A stretch of DNA of 64,000 bases, from contig FYEU01000301.1 in assembly GCA_900188575.1 (NCBI GenBank), forward strand, positions 2,540,504 through 2,604,503. Reading direction: 5' to 3'. The position numbers were made by a program, and so were the translations under genes. The number at the start of each line of letters is the position of its first letter. Positions within the stretch are counted from its first letter, which is position 1. The DNA comes from Geosmithia putterillii. Taxonomy: Eukaryota > Ascomycota > Sordariomycetes > Hypocreales > Bionectriaceae. Under the pieces are notes generated by a model. That model saw nothing but the letters and a program-made list of their open reading frames with translations, had not been told where the DNA came from and did not search any database. Positions 22,508-34,256 of the stretch are shown piece after piece.

Positions 22508-23705
22508 TTACTTCGTCTTCTCCTTGGATTCCTGCTCCTTGTCCTTGTCCTTGTCGCCACCCTCCTTGTTCTCGCCGCTAGCACCGTTGGCCTGGCCATC
22601 CTTCTTGTCCTTGTTGATCAGCTCCTCCTTCTTGGCCTCCTGTTCCTCCTGCTGTTGCCTGTTCTGAACTTTGTTCTCGATAAGATCGTGGAAGGCGGTA
22701 ATGGCCCGTATCAGGCTGCTCAGGTAGATGGTCATGAGCTGGTCGTTGGTCTTGACGCTCAGTGCATTTGCCAGCTCGCCGCTGCCGGTCTTTCCACCTG
22801 TCTCGGGAGTGAACAGGTTCGGTAGGAGGTTGAAAATGTCCTGCAGATTTCCGAGAATGGCATGGTTGACGGGCAGGCCGCCATCCAAGACTTTCTGAAG
22901 GTAGTTGCCGATGTCGCGTAGGCGCAAGTGCAGGCCCTGCAGTGACTGCAGCTGGTTGGTAACACGGGTCGAGAGGGTGCCCACGGCAACATCTCGGATA
23001 TCTCTTAATAGGTGCTCGACACCAATCTCCTCTGCTTCCTCGGCCTCGATGGTTGACGGGATATGGACAAAGGTCTTCGACGTCGTGGTGCCATCCTGGA
23101 AGGGAGGGTCAGTGGATCAGTAGGACTTGGGGCAACGGATCAATGGCAAATAAAGGTGAGGAAATAAACGTACATCCTTGATCTCCTCGACAGCAAAGTA
23201 GGCATCGGTAGGGACGCCCGCCTCTTTGGGCTGCACATCGATGATGACTAGGAGAGGGTTCGGCGTGTAGCGCTTGAAGAGCTCGTTGACCTGGAGGTCA
23301 GAGGCCCGCAGCTTGGGGCCCGAGTGGTACCATCCTATTAGCTTCTCGCGGGCATTGATCTTCTTGAACATGTCATTCATGCCCTCGATGAAGTTGTGGT
23401 CCAAGAACCACACAGACGGGTCCTTTTCATCCTCCTCAAACGGCACTGCGGGGAGTGGGCAGGTCAGCACGATGACGCCACACACGCACACACAAACATA
23501 TACAGGGCAACATACCAGCAAAGCTGTTGGATACCCTCACAGTCTTTCCATCATTCTGGCCGAGGAGAACGCCAACAACCCGCCGCGACTTGGCCTGGTT
23601 CTGTACGGTTCGGTTGTAGTGGTCGACGGCGCTGAGCAGCACGAGGGGCGCAACGGTGACGTTTCGAGTGACGAGGGAGAGGGTCTCTGCCGTGGTGGTA
23701 GGCAT
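22508..23705 (-). CDS. rpn8: 26S proteasome regulatory subunit RPN8
   Basis: Non-catalytic MPN-domain subunit of the proteasome lid and partner of the deubiquitinase Rpn11. Three minus-strand exons give 349 aa: 23516-23705, 23174-23445 and 22508-23095. The MPN domain spans about residues 15-150 (VAPLVLLSAVDHYNR, VVGVLLGQNDGKTV, LIGWYHSGPKLRASDLQVNE). It lacks the full JAMM metal site (ExnHxHx10D), as expected for Rpn8. A helical region follows (LQGLHLRLRDIGNYLQKV...), then a Lys/Glu/Asp-rich tail ending KEKTK. The first exon ends within VSNSFA|VPFEEDEKD, a common intron position in the family. Confidence 0.95.
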
Positions 23706-24996
23706 GGTGGGTGTGTGTTGGGTATTTGTCTGTGTTGGCCACAGGCAGTTACGTAGAGGACAACACGCGATAGTTGGACAAAGGGGATGTGAGGATGCTG
23801 AAGATTGAACAAGTTGGTTTGTCGTCGAATGTCGTACTCGTACGTACACTGAATGCTGCCTGCCTGTCTTCTGACTGGAGCTCAGCAGCTCCAACACCGG
23901 ACCCATTCGCGAAAAGGTCCAGCCTCATTTCGCTCACGTGATGTGCACCAGCCTCGACCAAAAGCGCAGCCGTGTGTGGCTTGACTCGTAGGTACTAATT
24001 CCGATAAAACGCCGAGAATCCGCGGTAATAGCTACCATTACTAATACCGTATGTTACGTAGTGACTGAGGCCTCAAATACCGTTCAGTCAGTACTAACCT
24101 ATACTCAACAGCGACTGAACACTCTCGTGCATCTGTCTGGCCTAGTAGACGATGAGATAGTATTCGTTCCTGTATAGTAATAACTGTGGATATTATCAAT
24201 CTGCCGTATGTACTCCGTAAAGAATCAGCGTGCTTTTCTAGGGTATTAAAGCGCATGTGATACAGCGACACCGGGTGAGCGGATACCGAGTATTGTGCCA
24301 GGCCTCGGCGACTGACGGTCATACAGACAGGACATGCATAGATCGCAGATAGGTACAAGGCGCGTGCTACATGCTGCCGCTGGGACCAGTATTAATGCTG
24401 TGAGCTGCACAGTTCAACTGCGACTTTCAACTTGGCTTGGAATAACGATCTGGAAGAGTGAGGAAAAAAGAGCATTTAAACGGCGATACTTGAGCGAAAT
24501 AGCAAACAGACAGGGGCGGCAACGGCGTTTGTGGTCCCGTTCCCGTAGTATTCAATGACGGTCTAATAATAAGATATTCGCTCGTTGTCTGTACCTGATG
24601 ACCTGTAGGCCGTAATACAGGACGAGGATTATTGGTACGGACACTCGTTTAGTACAATAATAGCAGCTCCGAGTACAAGCCGTGGTAGTGGTGCTGCGTA
24701 CCAAGATTCAAGTACTCCGTCTGCCACACTGAGCCAAAACTGTGCTCCATCGCAGCCAATCAAGCGCCTTCGTTGTCCAAGCTTCCCTCCAGCCGTGGGC
24801 CGTGGCATGGGGACCGCACCAGTGATTCCCCATCCGCCATTAACTACTGTCTTCGTCCTTTTTTCCTGGCTCAAGCACCGCTTCCGAACCGGTTAACGAC
24901 CTCTCCTGCATCCCCTATATCCTCTCCTCCTCTTTGTCCTCCATCCCTCTCCCCTTACAGTCCACATACCCCAATTGACTCGCCAATACCGCCATC
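23706..24996. other. Divergent promoter region of RPN8 and ADK1
   Basis: 1.3 kb without a recognisable gene. Contains TACTCCGTA (24208-24216) and a pyrimidine-rich tract (24895-24960) immediately before the adenylate kinase start. Confidence 0.5.
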
Positions 24997-25967
24997 ATGG
25001 GTATCATCGAGGATGAGGTCAACCAATTGAAGGATGTCATCGGCAACCTTGAGTCGCGCATCAGGAGGCTCGAGGGCCGTGGCACCGGCTCTTCCCCAAC
25101 CGCAGCTGATCTCCGCATGATTCTCATCGGACCTCCTGGAGCTGGTAAGTCTTTTGTACTCCTTTTCGTCCTGTCCTTGTTGGTCCAACTGTTGCTGACG
25201 TGCGCGCGCTCCAGGCAAGGGAACGCAGGCTCCCAAGCTGAAGGAGCGATTTTCTTGCTGCCACCTGGTATGTCTCTCACCCACCCATCCCGAACCAACC
25301 ACTCGTATCCCCCCTTGATCTGCGATAATTACTCACATCTCTCTTTTGATAGGCCACCGGTGACATGCTGCGCTCGCAGGTTGCCAAGAAGACGACTCTC
25401 GGTCGCGAAGCCAAGAAGATCATGGACCAGGGCGGTCTGGTCAGCGACGACATCGTCATTGGCATGATCAAGGAGGAGCTGGACAACAACAAGGAGTGCC
25501 AGGGCGGATTCATTCTCGACGGCTTCCCTCGCACCGTTCCCCAGGCTGAGGGCCTGGACGTGATGCTCAAGGAGCGCAACAAGCAGCTCCAGCATGCCGT
25601 CGAGCTCCAGATTGACGACTCGCTCCTCGTCGAGCGCATCACGGGCCGTCTCGTCCACCCGGCCTCCGGCCGTAGCTACCATCGCACCTTCAACCCCCCC
25701 AAGGACCACATGAAGGACGACATTACCGGCGAGCCCCTCATCCAGCGCAGCGACGACAACGCTGAGGCTCTCACCAAGCGCCTGGGCACCTACCACGCCC
25801 AGACCACCCCGGTCGTTGGCTACTACCAGAAGACGGGTATCTGGAAGGCCATTGACGCAAGCCAGGAGCCCGGCCAGGTCTGGAAGAGCATGCTCAACAT
25901 TGTGGAGCCCGACGCCGCAAAGGGCCATGGTTCCACCATCCTCTCCCGCCTCACCGGCTCCAACTAG
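24997..25967 (+). CDS. ADK1: Adenylate kinase
   Basis: Interconverts ATP + AMP and 2 ADP; cytosol and mitochondrial intermembrane space in yeast. Three exons give 271 aa: 24997-25144, 25215-25267 and 25353-25967. The P-loop GPPGAGKGTQ is split by intron 1 between GAG and KGT. The AMP-binding segment ATGDMLR starts exon 3. DGFPRTVPQAE and the LID region ITGRLVHPASGRSYH...FNPPK are present, and the long LID marks the type 2 kinase. An N-terminal extension of about 40 residues, with a short coiled coil (EDEVNQLKDVIGNLESRIRRLEG), precedes the core, as in other filamentous fungi. Confidence 0.95.
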
Positions 25968-26760
25968 ATTTAATCTTTTCCCACCACCTTCTCCCTCTCC
26001 CCTCCCCTTCCCCCTTCCTCTCTCGGTTGGATAATACCGGGAGCCACATGGTGGATGAACTGTGAGAGTAGCACAAACCCCCTACCTCTACTACTTGACG
26101 AATTGTCATGTGTAACAAGAAAATTGAGGCTACCTTTGATGCCGCCTGTTTGTAACACTGGTCAGATGAAAAAATCAAAACACTTTTTTAATCTTAGAAC
26201 AAAACATGACGTCCCCCAACCCATGAATACTTGTGATGTACGAAGTGAAGTAGACGTAATGCGAAAATCTATATGTCTTGGTTGTGTAATACTAGGGGGT
26301 ATATATGAGGCTGACGGTACTCAGCTGGCGGTAATGGTGATCGCCAGCTTCCGTCCTCCAGTCTAATAATAAGAGATCTAGACGATAAAGGGCGAACCGA
26401 CTGCACGATTATAAAGGAGATGAGAAACGAATGCATATAAAGCCAACCAAGCCCTTCCTTCGCAATGCTATGGCCCAAAAAAAAGGGGGGAAATAAAGAC
26501 TGTGCTTCCACATCGGCCCTGTCTCGTCGGGCGGGGGGAGGGGCTTATGCCAACTCCCCCCTGGGCCTGTAGATGATATCTGCTCAGCCGATGGCTGGCA
26601 CAGAGAATAGAGGGTTCTTGTATGTCGACTTCATAAGCTGATTGTCTTGCTTCCTCTCTAAGTCGTTTCTGCTTGAATTGTGATTGTCCCGAACTTACTT
26701 CGTCGCCGATGCTGGACGAGTTGCAGGACCACAGGCTTGGGGAGAACCCTGACGGTCCCC
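25968..26760. other. 3' flanks of convergent genes
   Basis: Between ADK1 and the Hook gene. Pyrimidine-rich 3' UTR of ADK1 at 25978-26025, then AT-rich sequence. No gene seen. Confidence 0.5.
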
Positions 26761-29526
26761 TCATCTCCTCGGGGTAGCTGACAAAGTCAGTTTTAGTAGA
26801 GGTAGAGCGAGTCGCGGCGGCGCAACTGACCATTGACCATCTGCCTCTGCTTGTGCAGCCAGCTCTTGGGGTTGTGGTTCGGCCTCTGTAGCACGACGTG
26901 GTTGCTCTGCAGACGGCTCGTGACGTCGTACCACGCCGTCGCCATCAAGGAATTTTCCCGCTCAAGGTTCCGGATGATTTGATCCGAAGCGGCCTAAAGA
27001 GGAACACGTTAGACAACTTGCATATGATTCTGTTAAGGGTGTTGGTGCATACCTTTTGTAGGGCCGCTGCCTCTCCACCGTGAGCAGCCTTGAGTTTACG
27101 CTGTAGGTCGACGCGTTCCTGTTCTGACTTCTCCAGTTGCTTTGGTGCCCGTCAAGTTAGTTCCATACATCGCGCCAAAGACAGGAAGGAACAAAAGGAT
27201 GCGGTTGACCACGACGCTGGTCCATGGTAAACCCCATCCCTCTATATGCTGTTATGTTTTGACTTACCTCATTCCGCTCTATTAGACGAGCACGAAGCTT
27301 CTCAACCTTCTCACTCTCCTTCTTGGAAGCCTCCGGGGCATCTGGACCCTTTCCATCCGAAATGTCCTTGCCCTCCTCAAGATCCCTGCGGAACTTGTCC
27401 TTAGCAAGGAGCGCTTCGATGAGCTGGGATTTCTGGGCGTCGCGTTCGCTCATGATGAAGCTGTGCTTCTCGCGCAGCCGGTCGAGCTCGGCCTTAAGGG
27501 ACTCCGAAACCATTGCGTCGGTAGCCCTAAGCTGACTGAGTGCATCGGGGCTGTCTCTTTCGACGGCAGCAAGCTCTGTTTTGGCAGTTAGTAGCTCGCG
27601 GGATTGGTCCGTGATCTGCGTCTCTAGCTCTGCAATGCGCTTCTGGGCTGCTTCTAGGCCATCTATCTTCTGCACGTATTCGTTCCGAAGGTTGATAAAT
27701 GCTTCCGACCTGTTGTAGTTGCTGGTGGTAAGCCCATAAGTCTTGCAATTGAGACCCGCCACTTCGCCATTCACTAACCCTTCACCAGCCATATCCTTTG
27801 TCAAGGCTTCGAGGTGGTTCTGCGAAATGACGTGCTTCTCAAATAACTCGTTGAAGTTTTGCTGAAGACTTTCTCGATGAGCCTTCTCCTCCTCGAGCTC
27901 TCGCCGCAGCGGACCAGCCTCGCCTGCTGAGCTTATTGATCTCCGCAGCAGGTCATTCTCTGCCTTTAAACGAGACAGCTCCAGTGGTATGTTTGTCTGG
28001 ACATCTTCGGCAGCATTATTTAACTCATCCTCGAGGTTGAGACCAGAGCTGTCGGGGGCGACGAGCTGGCTGGGGATACCTGTTCCCTGTTGGATCTGGT
28101 CCTGAAGGTCCTGGATGAAGGTTTCATCATGGCTGCGTTGATCCTTGAGGTGCCTGAGTTCATCCTCAAGCGCGGTAATGTCCCGGATTAGCTGCGACTT
28201 TTGGTTGCGCTCGTCCCACAGATGCTGCTCGGATTGCGTTATCATCTTGGTCAGCTCATCCTCTGCCTTTCTCGTCCGGGCGTAGCGGTCTTTGTCGTCC
28301 GTCAATGACCGTAGCTGCTCCTGGAGCTCCGCACGCTCATACTGGAGGTTTTGGACTTCCTTGACGAGATGCTGCTGGGATTCCAGCTTCTGCTTGTAAC
28401 GCTCTGCCGTGTTGGCCTTCTTCTCCAGCTCCTCGGCTTTATGCTTCCATTCTGTAGCTTGGTCCCGTAGCTCATCCGCCAGGATGCTCCTCTGCGTGAG
28501 TCGCTGAACCTCCATCTCAAGATGAGCCCTGACTTTGTCATGGTTTCGAATCTGCTCCTCGTTCCGGGCAATGATTTCCATCTGCTCGTGGACCTGAGCC
28601 TCGAGCATCTTGAGGGCTTCGGCATTACTTGCTCCATCCTGCGTAGCTTTCCTCAGAACCTCAAGTTCACGGTCGTTCTTCTCCTTCTCATACCGCAGCT
28701 CCTCGTGGCTCAGCTGCAGGTGCTCGAGGCGGGTGATGTAGTCGGACAAGTTCTTCTTGGTTATCTCGAGTTGCTGACGTAGGGCGGCGTTCTGCTCCTC
28801 TACAAGTAAATCAATGTCGCGGGCTTCCATAACAGCATCGATGGCTTCGTCCAGGTCATCGTCGTCCTTGGATGCAGCGATATCCTGCTGTACGATCGTG
28901 ATGATTTGCATGATTTCGGCCTGTGTTTCACGGTCGAGACTGTGTTGAATCCTCGGCACATATCTTTGATTGTCGGGACCAAGCGCGGCAGCGGACACCA
29001 TGACGGCTAGGAGCTATGACGCGGAACCCGTCAGTAACTTGTCGGCTAGCGTGGGGAGGAGAGGGGGAGTATACCTGGCTCATTCCCTGGGAATCAGGGT
29101 TGTCGGCGATGGCATGGTAGTCATACTTCTTCGCCTGACAGCTCAGCCTGGGAATCTGACGACGAATGAAGCGAAACAGGCCCTTGTAGACCGTCTGCAA
29201 GTTGCGCTTGTTCTTGAGGTATCGGGAGGTGGAGGTGCCCGTCTCCAAATTCGAGGGGTCGAACTCGGGGTCGAGTTCGTGCAGTATATAGGCGAGAGTG
29301 ACTCCCGTGCAGAGCTCATCGAGGGACTCTACTGTGCGGTCAAGTTCGAAGACTCGGTTCACCTTGTCGTTGTTAGCAGCTCCCTTGTACCGCCCCCCTC
29401 CGCAAGCCGCAGCAGGCTACACGGGTTTCACGACCCAAGAGCATATCGTATACGTACAGCTTTTAGGAGCGCAGTCTGGGCGCGCAGGCTGTACGCTGGC
29501 ATGGCCTTAGCCGCCGGTTGAGGCAT
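26761..29526 (-). CDS. hookA: Hook-family dynein adaptor (HookA-like)
   Basis: Links early endosomes to dynein on microtubules. Six minus-strand exons give 789 aa: 29458-29526, 29075-29362, 27268-29013, 27053-27139, 26831-26993 and 26761-26777. The N-terminal Hook domain (about residues 1-150) includes ELDRTVESLDELCTGVTLA and LDPEFDPSNLE. A long central coiled coil runs from about 190 to 700 (IDLLVEEQNAALRQQLEITK...). The C-terminal cargo-binding part has ERENSLMATAWYDVTSRLQS and SWLHKQRQMVNATPRR, the terminal NATPRR being characteristic of fungal Hooks. The last coding exon is only 17 nt, and phases agree at every junction. ATG 29526 is followed by PQPAAKAMPAYS; a second ATG lies eight codons on. 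Confidence 0.92.
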
Positions 29527-30689
29527 CTCGGGAGATCAGGACTGGCCAGGGTTGGCCAAGGCGTGGAGCTATGTGTATTCGGTCGTGCGCTCGTAGCGTT
29601 GGAGGAGCTTGGGTTCAGGTAACGGTAGGCTTGTTGCGACGTGGGGGTATCGGCAGCGGAGAATGGCGCGGGTGGTGAATCATGTCGGGAGGAAGCTGCC
29701 TGCTAGATCCAAGAATCACAATCCTCTACCAGGCGAGCAATACGTTCGTGTTGGCGATGCTCATGGTACTTGGTTGTCAGCAAGACGCGTTAGGCAGATT
29801 GTCAAGTTAAATTGGATGTGACTGCCTCCCCCTCCCCAGAAGCTTCCATCGATCCACAACAGGGGTCTCCATCTCGGCAGTACGAGTACGAGTGCTACCT
29901 GCAATACAATTTACAGCATCCATACTACTCCGTACATACTACGAAGTACTAGCATTATTCTGGTTGAAGGTTACTTCTGCAGCAGAACATTCCATGCAGA
30001 CGAATCCCATAATTCACTGGAGGACCCGATATGCATCCACCTGTCCACGGTCATCTATTTCTTTGGGCCTTATCCTACTACTCTGCACCATCGTGGGCTC
30101 TCTCTTCGTCCGGGTACTCGCGCAGATAAATGTGTCGCGGCACATCCAAGGTACTGTTTACAGAGGTACGGAGTACCTGAGTGAAGAATACCAACGACAC
30201 TGATAGTAGCAGTCATGTGTTACCAATACGCCCTCAGGTACTACGACACCGATGATACTGCCAAAGTGTACCAGGGAGCAACTGAGTTTATTATTGGCTT
30301 TTCTCTTTCTTTTTGTTTTTGTGAGTCGTGACCATGCGCATAGTGCTTTCCTGGCTGTACTACCAGTAATGCGCAGCAAGATTGTCTGGCAATCACCACG
30401 TACACGCACCAGAAACCCGTATGAAACATGTTGAAACAGCCCTTTTTCTTCGTGATTTATGCGAACCGAGGCCAATGATGGCGAATTTCATCAATCAATA
30501 CAACATTCGGCCTTGCCAGGCCGTTATTAATGCGCAGCACGGAGCAGTGTTCACCTAAGTGCTGCGTAGGCTTCCTGAGCCAAGTGCGGCTCTGGCATCC
30601 AGCAAGACCATATTCAAGAACAGTCGCTTCCATAATTTCAAATACATTCCTTGACTCCTGGAGGGGGGCATTATCGCCTGGCTCGGCGC
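29527..30689. other. Intergenic region
   Basis: Promoter of the Hook gene and 3' flank of the inhibitor gene. Contains TACTCCGTAC (29925-29934) and TACGGAGTAC (30167-30176). Open frames of up to about 105 codons show no recognisable protein. Confidence 0.5.
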
Positions 30690-31043
30690 TTAAATGCTCG
30701 AGTTGATGGTCATTTCCTGGTCGTCCTCGATCTTCATCTTGTGCTTCTTACCCAAGGCCAGGGCATCCTGGATGATCTCCTCGGGCAAATCGACAGCAAA
30801 TGCCCTACGAAAATGTTAGTATTGTAACTCTGCCTGATGTCAAGTCCAGGGAATGTGGCAGGTGCCATACTTGATGATGTTGAAGGTGTGGGTGATGATG
30901 CCGCCGATAGCAATGATGTCGTTCCTGGCGTCCGCCATGGCGGAGTCGGAAATATTGGCGTCTTCAAACGAAATGACGGCAGACTTTCCCAGGACGCCGG
31001 GAGCCATGGCCAGGGCGGCGACGAAGAAGTTGGCGGGGCGCAT
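30690..31043 (-). CDS. Small secreted peptidase inhibitor I9-domain protein
   Basis: Two minus-strand exons, 30871-31043 and 30690-30804, give 95 aa. Residues 1-19 form a likely signal peptide (MRPANFFVAALAMAPGVLG). The rest matches the I9 fold of subtilisin propeptides found as stand-alone inhibitors: SAVISFEDANISDSAMADAR, then GGIITHTFNIIKAFAVDLP and a C-terminal strand EDDQEMTINSSI. Such proteins inhibit or chaperone subtilisin-like serine proteases; the target here is unknown. The intron 30805-30870 begins GTATGG, ends CGTAG and splits a Lys codon (AA|G). No adjacent protease gene is visible. Confidence 0.83.
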
Positions 31044-32080
31044 TGTAGACACGGGTAACGTTGGTCTTGGAATGTAGTAAGGGTATCGTGAATCGAGTCC
31101 GAATGTAGGGCGTGAGAGGATGAGGCGTTTGGAATCTGATGATTGTCTGTTGGAGAGAGAAGAAGGCTTGTCTGGAAAATTCTGGAGTTCTGTACAAGAT
31201 GGGGCGATGCGGATACTTATACTGTGCTTCGTTGAAGTTGGGCAGAGGGACAGCAGACACGGGTGAGGCATGTGTTGGAGAGAGCCAGGTGGTGCCTTGC
31301 CTTAACAGATGACCCCAGATGTGGCGAAGCGGCTTGGTCAGCCTCCCGCCCAGTCCGACATGATTCTTCGCACCCGAGGCTTAACCGGCCGCACACAGGA
31401 TGCCTTTAGCTGCCGTCTTGGGCAGGAGCTTACCGAGATTATGACACAATAGGCAACCGCTAACTACCAGAACTTGCCATGAATCGGACCAAAAACCATA
31501 AGTTCTACGCTATGAGCAGCAATGCTGGCCAATACTATTGCTTAACCTCGGAGTCCTGTAGAACATAAGTTCCTCGCTCTGGCATTGTAGAATGTTGTAG
31601 GACGATCCAGGACGTTGAAATATCCTATTGCCCATCAACTGTCAAGCATGTGTGATTTATCTCCTTCATCTAACGGCCATTCTAAAAATCGTTAAGCTCT
31701 CCTGATTCCTTCGTGGTGGCCATCATATCCCGGTTCCTCCCCCGCCCCAGAAGCTCGCCACCTAAACACCTTCTCCCTGGTGTCAAACTTTACTGACAAG
31801 GGGTTCCCGAAAAGCGCCACAACTATCGGAAGGTTACTTGTCTAGGAATATTAAATTGACAACAAGGTAGACAATACGATGGATAAATTTTTTGAATCAT
31901 ATGCTTCCGCCTCAATAAATGGTAGCCGGATTGTAACCCGTGATAATTAAAGTATATTATAGTAACAGCAATTTTTGTCGTACCAAACTACTAAGCACCA
32001 AAACGCCAAACGAATGCATACCGGTTCGAGATATGGTAATATTGTGTCCTAGGCGCCACCTGGATCAAGTCCCTGCGGCA
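31044..32080. other. Intergenic region, partly AT-rich
   Basis: Promoter of the inhibitor gene and 3' flank of the next minus-strand gene. A clearly AT-rich segment lies at about 31840-32000. No gene seen. Confidence 0.5.
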
Positions 32081-32977
32081 TCAAGCCTTTGGGCTTCCAG
32101 AAAATGTCTCGTTCTCGTTCCAGACATCCTTGCTCTCTTGCTCAACAGCTTTCATGGCCTTGGCAACATTGTCGAGCTTGGCCACTACGTCAATGACACC
32201 GTTATTGACGCGACGGAAATATTCATCATTGGCCTCGCGGCGCCTTCTCGCCAGAAGGATATCAGTTTCTGTCTCCTCTTCCAGCTTTGCACCCAGGCGT
32301 TCAACCTCAGCGGTACTGCTCTCCGGCTTCGCGCTGTGAGACGGCGCTGTGCTCTTGCCGCCATCTGTTGGTTCACCCGGTACGGATTTAGACCCGTCAC
32401 CCATAGCACCCTTCATGTTGCGCATTTCCTCCCCCAGGAGAGAGGTTGTGCCGTCGCGGTAGGCTGTTTCGATAGCATCATCTGCCTCACTCCTCGCCCA
32501 GGCCTGCGCGAGAGCAATCTGAGCAGCACGGAGGTCTCCCAGTTTGCGGTCATGCTCGGGGCCGAAGACATGTGTGCCCCCTGAAGCAGATAGTTCGACC
32601 TCCTCCAACGTAGCCTGCATCTCGGCCCAAAGAGCATCGGTCCTATCCGTGTTCCGGGTGCTTTCCGTCTTGAGACCCCTCTGCGCACGTTGCATATTCG
32701 ACGTGACGAGACCTCCTGCCCCCGGGTCAAGATTTGATCTTTCTCTTGTCAAGGAACTCCGGCCCGGGGCTGAGGAGCCCGCAGACATGATGCCAGGGAT
32801 AGAGACATGAGAGGCGGCTGGGGAAGGGTGAAGAAATAGGGATGGAGGCGGCTGTCGCTGCGAATTGCTCTGGGTTCTCGATGGAGTAGCCATATTATTC
32901 TCATCTATCGGGTCTGATGTGTCTTGGGGGTGATGCGCACGCAGGAGGCCGCGCCTACCTGCTCCCGTGGGTGCCAT
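32081..32977 (-). CDS. Hypothetical coiled-coil protein
   Basis: Not recognised. 298 aa if read through from ATG 32977. The N-terminal third is disordered (Ser, Pro, Gln-rich). The middle has a helical block (TDALWAEMQATLEEVELSAS, KLGDLRAAQIALAQAWARSE) and the C-terminal third is a charged coiled coil (STAEVERLGAKLEEETETDI and on). No signal peptide or membrane helix is seen. A possible 54-nt intron at 32905-32958 (GTAGGC...GATAG) would remove 18 codons without changing frame. It is divergent from ribosomal protein S23 across about 0.5 kb. Confidence 0.72.
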   Translation of the reverse strand: MAPTGAGRRGLLRAHHPQDTSDPIDENNMATPSRTQSNSQRQPPPSLFLHPSPAASHVSIPGIMSAGSSAPGRSSLTRERSNLDPGAGGLVTSNMQRAQRGLKTESTRNTDRTDALWAEMQATLEEVELSASGGTHVFGPEHDRKLGDLRAAQIALAQAWARSEADDAIETAYRDGTTSLLGEEMRNMKGAMGDGSKSVPGEPTDGGKSTAPSHSAKPESSTAEVERLGAKLEEETETDILLARRRREANDEYFRRVNNGVIDVVAKLDNVAKAMKAVEQESKDVWNENETFSGSPKA

Positions 32978-33485
32978 AGAGCTGGGAGCTGACAGGCATA
33001 AAGATGCCTGTATTTGTACGGGGCCTTGGCGTCACTACTTCGTACTCATACTCCGTACCGACCGGCGACTGGCTGGTGGATGCGATGTACGGATGTTCAC
33101 CTGTACTGTACGGAGTACTCCGTACGCGCTCGTACTACGAACTATTAGTAACATGGCTGGGGCTCAGATGAAACGGACTTTTGTTCTTCCGATATCAGGC
33201 CACAGAGGGAAGCCCCGCCTGGGATTTCCCACCTAAACGTCACGTGCACGGTAGGCCACGGCCCACAACACACCAGATTTCCCCTCTAAAGTGCAAAAAC
33301 CCTACCAAGAATTTCTGTGATCGCTCAGTCCATCATCTCGCAGCACTCCGCCAACCGACTTCATACCGACCACCGTCGCGATACCCAACTAAATCGGTGA
33401 GTGCAGCAACATTCGCATCCAGTCCCGTCGAATCTCGATCGAATACCCGACCGGTTTTACAATTTACTAATTCGACGAAGCAATC
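32978..33485. promoter_or_regulatory. Divergent promoter with an 18-bp perfect palindrome and an S23 leader intron
   Basis: Holds the palindrome GTACGGAGTACTCCGTAC at 33108-33125. The S23 side has a likely 5' UTR intron at 33397-33480: donor GTGAGT, branch-like TTACTAAT, acceptor GAAG, ending five bases before the start codon. Leader introns are common in fungal ribosomal protein genes. Confidence 0.55.
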
Positions 33486-34012
33486 ATGAGTGGAGGCAAG
33501 CCCCGTGGTCTCAACGCTGCGCGCAAGCTGCGCATGAACAGGAAGGACCAGAAATGGGCCGACCTGCACTGGAAGCGTGGTGCCCTCGGCACTGCCTTCA
33601 AGTCTTCTCCCTTCGGTGGTTCCTCGCACGCTAAGGGCATCGTCCTCGAGAAGGTCGGTGTCGAGGCCAAGCAGCCCAACTCCGCCATCCGCAAGTGCGT
33701 CCGTGTTCAGCTCATCAAGAACGGCAAGAAGGTCACCGCTTTCGGTACGTTAAACAAGGAAGACCACGACGGCATTGCTACTCGCCCATCGAAGAAGGTC
33801 CCCTGGGATAAACTGACATATTCTCCCTCTTAGTCCCCAACGACGGTTGCCTGAACTTCGTCGACGAGAACGACGAGGTCCTCCTGGCCGGTTTCGGTCG
33901 CAAGGGCAAGGCCAAGGGTGATATCCCTGGTGTGCGCTTCAAGGTCGTCAAGGTTTCTGGTGTTGGTCTGGCCGCTCTGTGGAAGGAGAAGAAGGAGAAG
34001 CCCCGTACCTAA
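33486..34012 (+). CDS. rps23: 40S ribosomal protein S23 (uS12)
   Basis: Component of the small-subunit decoding centre. Exons 33486-33744 and 33834-34012 give 145 aa. The sequence is near-invariant: MSGGKPRGLNAARKLRMNRK, GTAFKSSPFGGSSHAKGIVL and KQPNSAIRKCVRVQLIKNGK. The Pro in QPNSAIRK is the residue hydroxylated in other eukaryotes. The intron splits a Val codon after KKVTAF (G|TC). A probable additional leader intron lies upstream. Confidence 0.98.
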
Positions 34013-34256
34013 GAATATCAATCAAACTTTATGGGAACGACGTTGCTTTTGGGCTTGGGGAGTCAAAAAAGGCTTGCTTGCATCGCATTACAGGTTAGGG
34101 TCCTCGATCAGAGATGCTAATGATCTCTAAAAATGAACAAAAAAAAATGATCCAAAAACACATCCAGACACCATTGCATATAAGCCGTCATGTGATTTCG
34201 AAACTATGTTACAAATGATGCTACATGGATTATGTACAAACTCCTGTCTACGGCAA

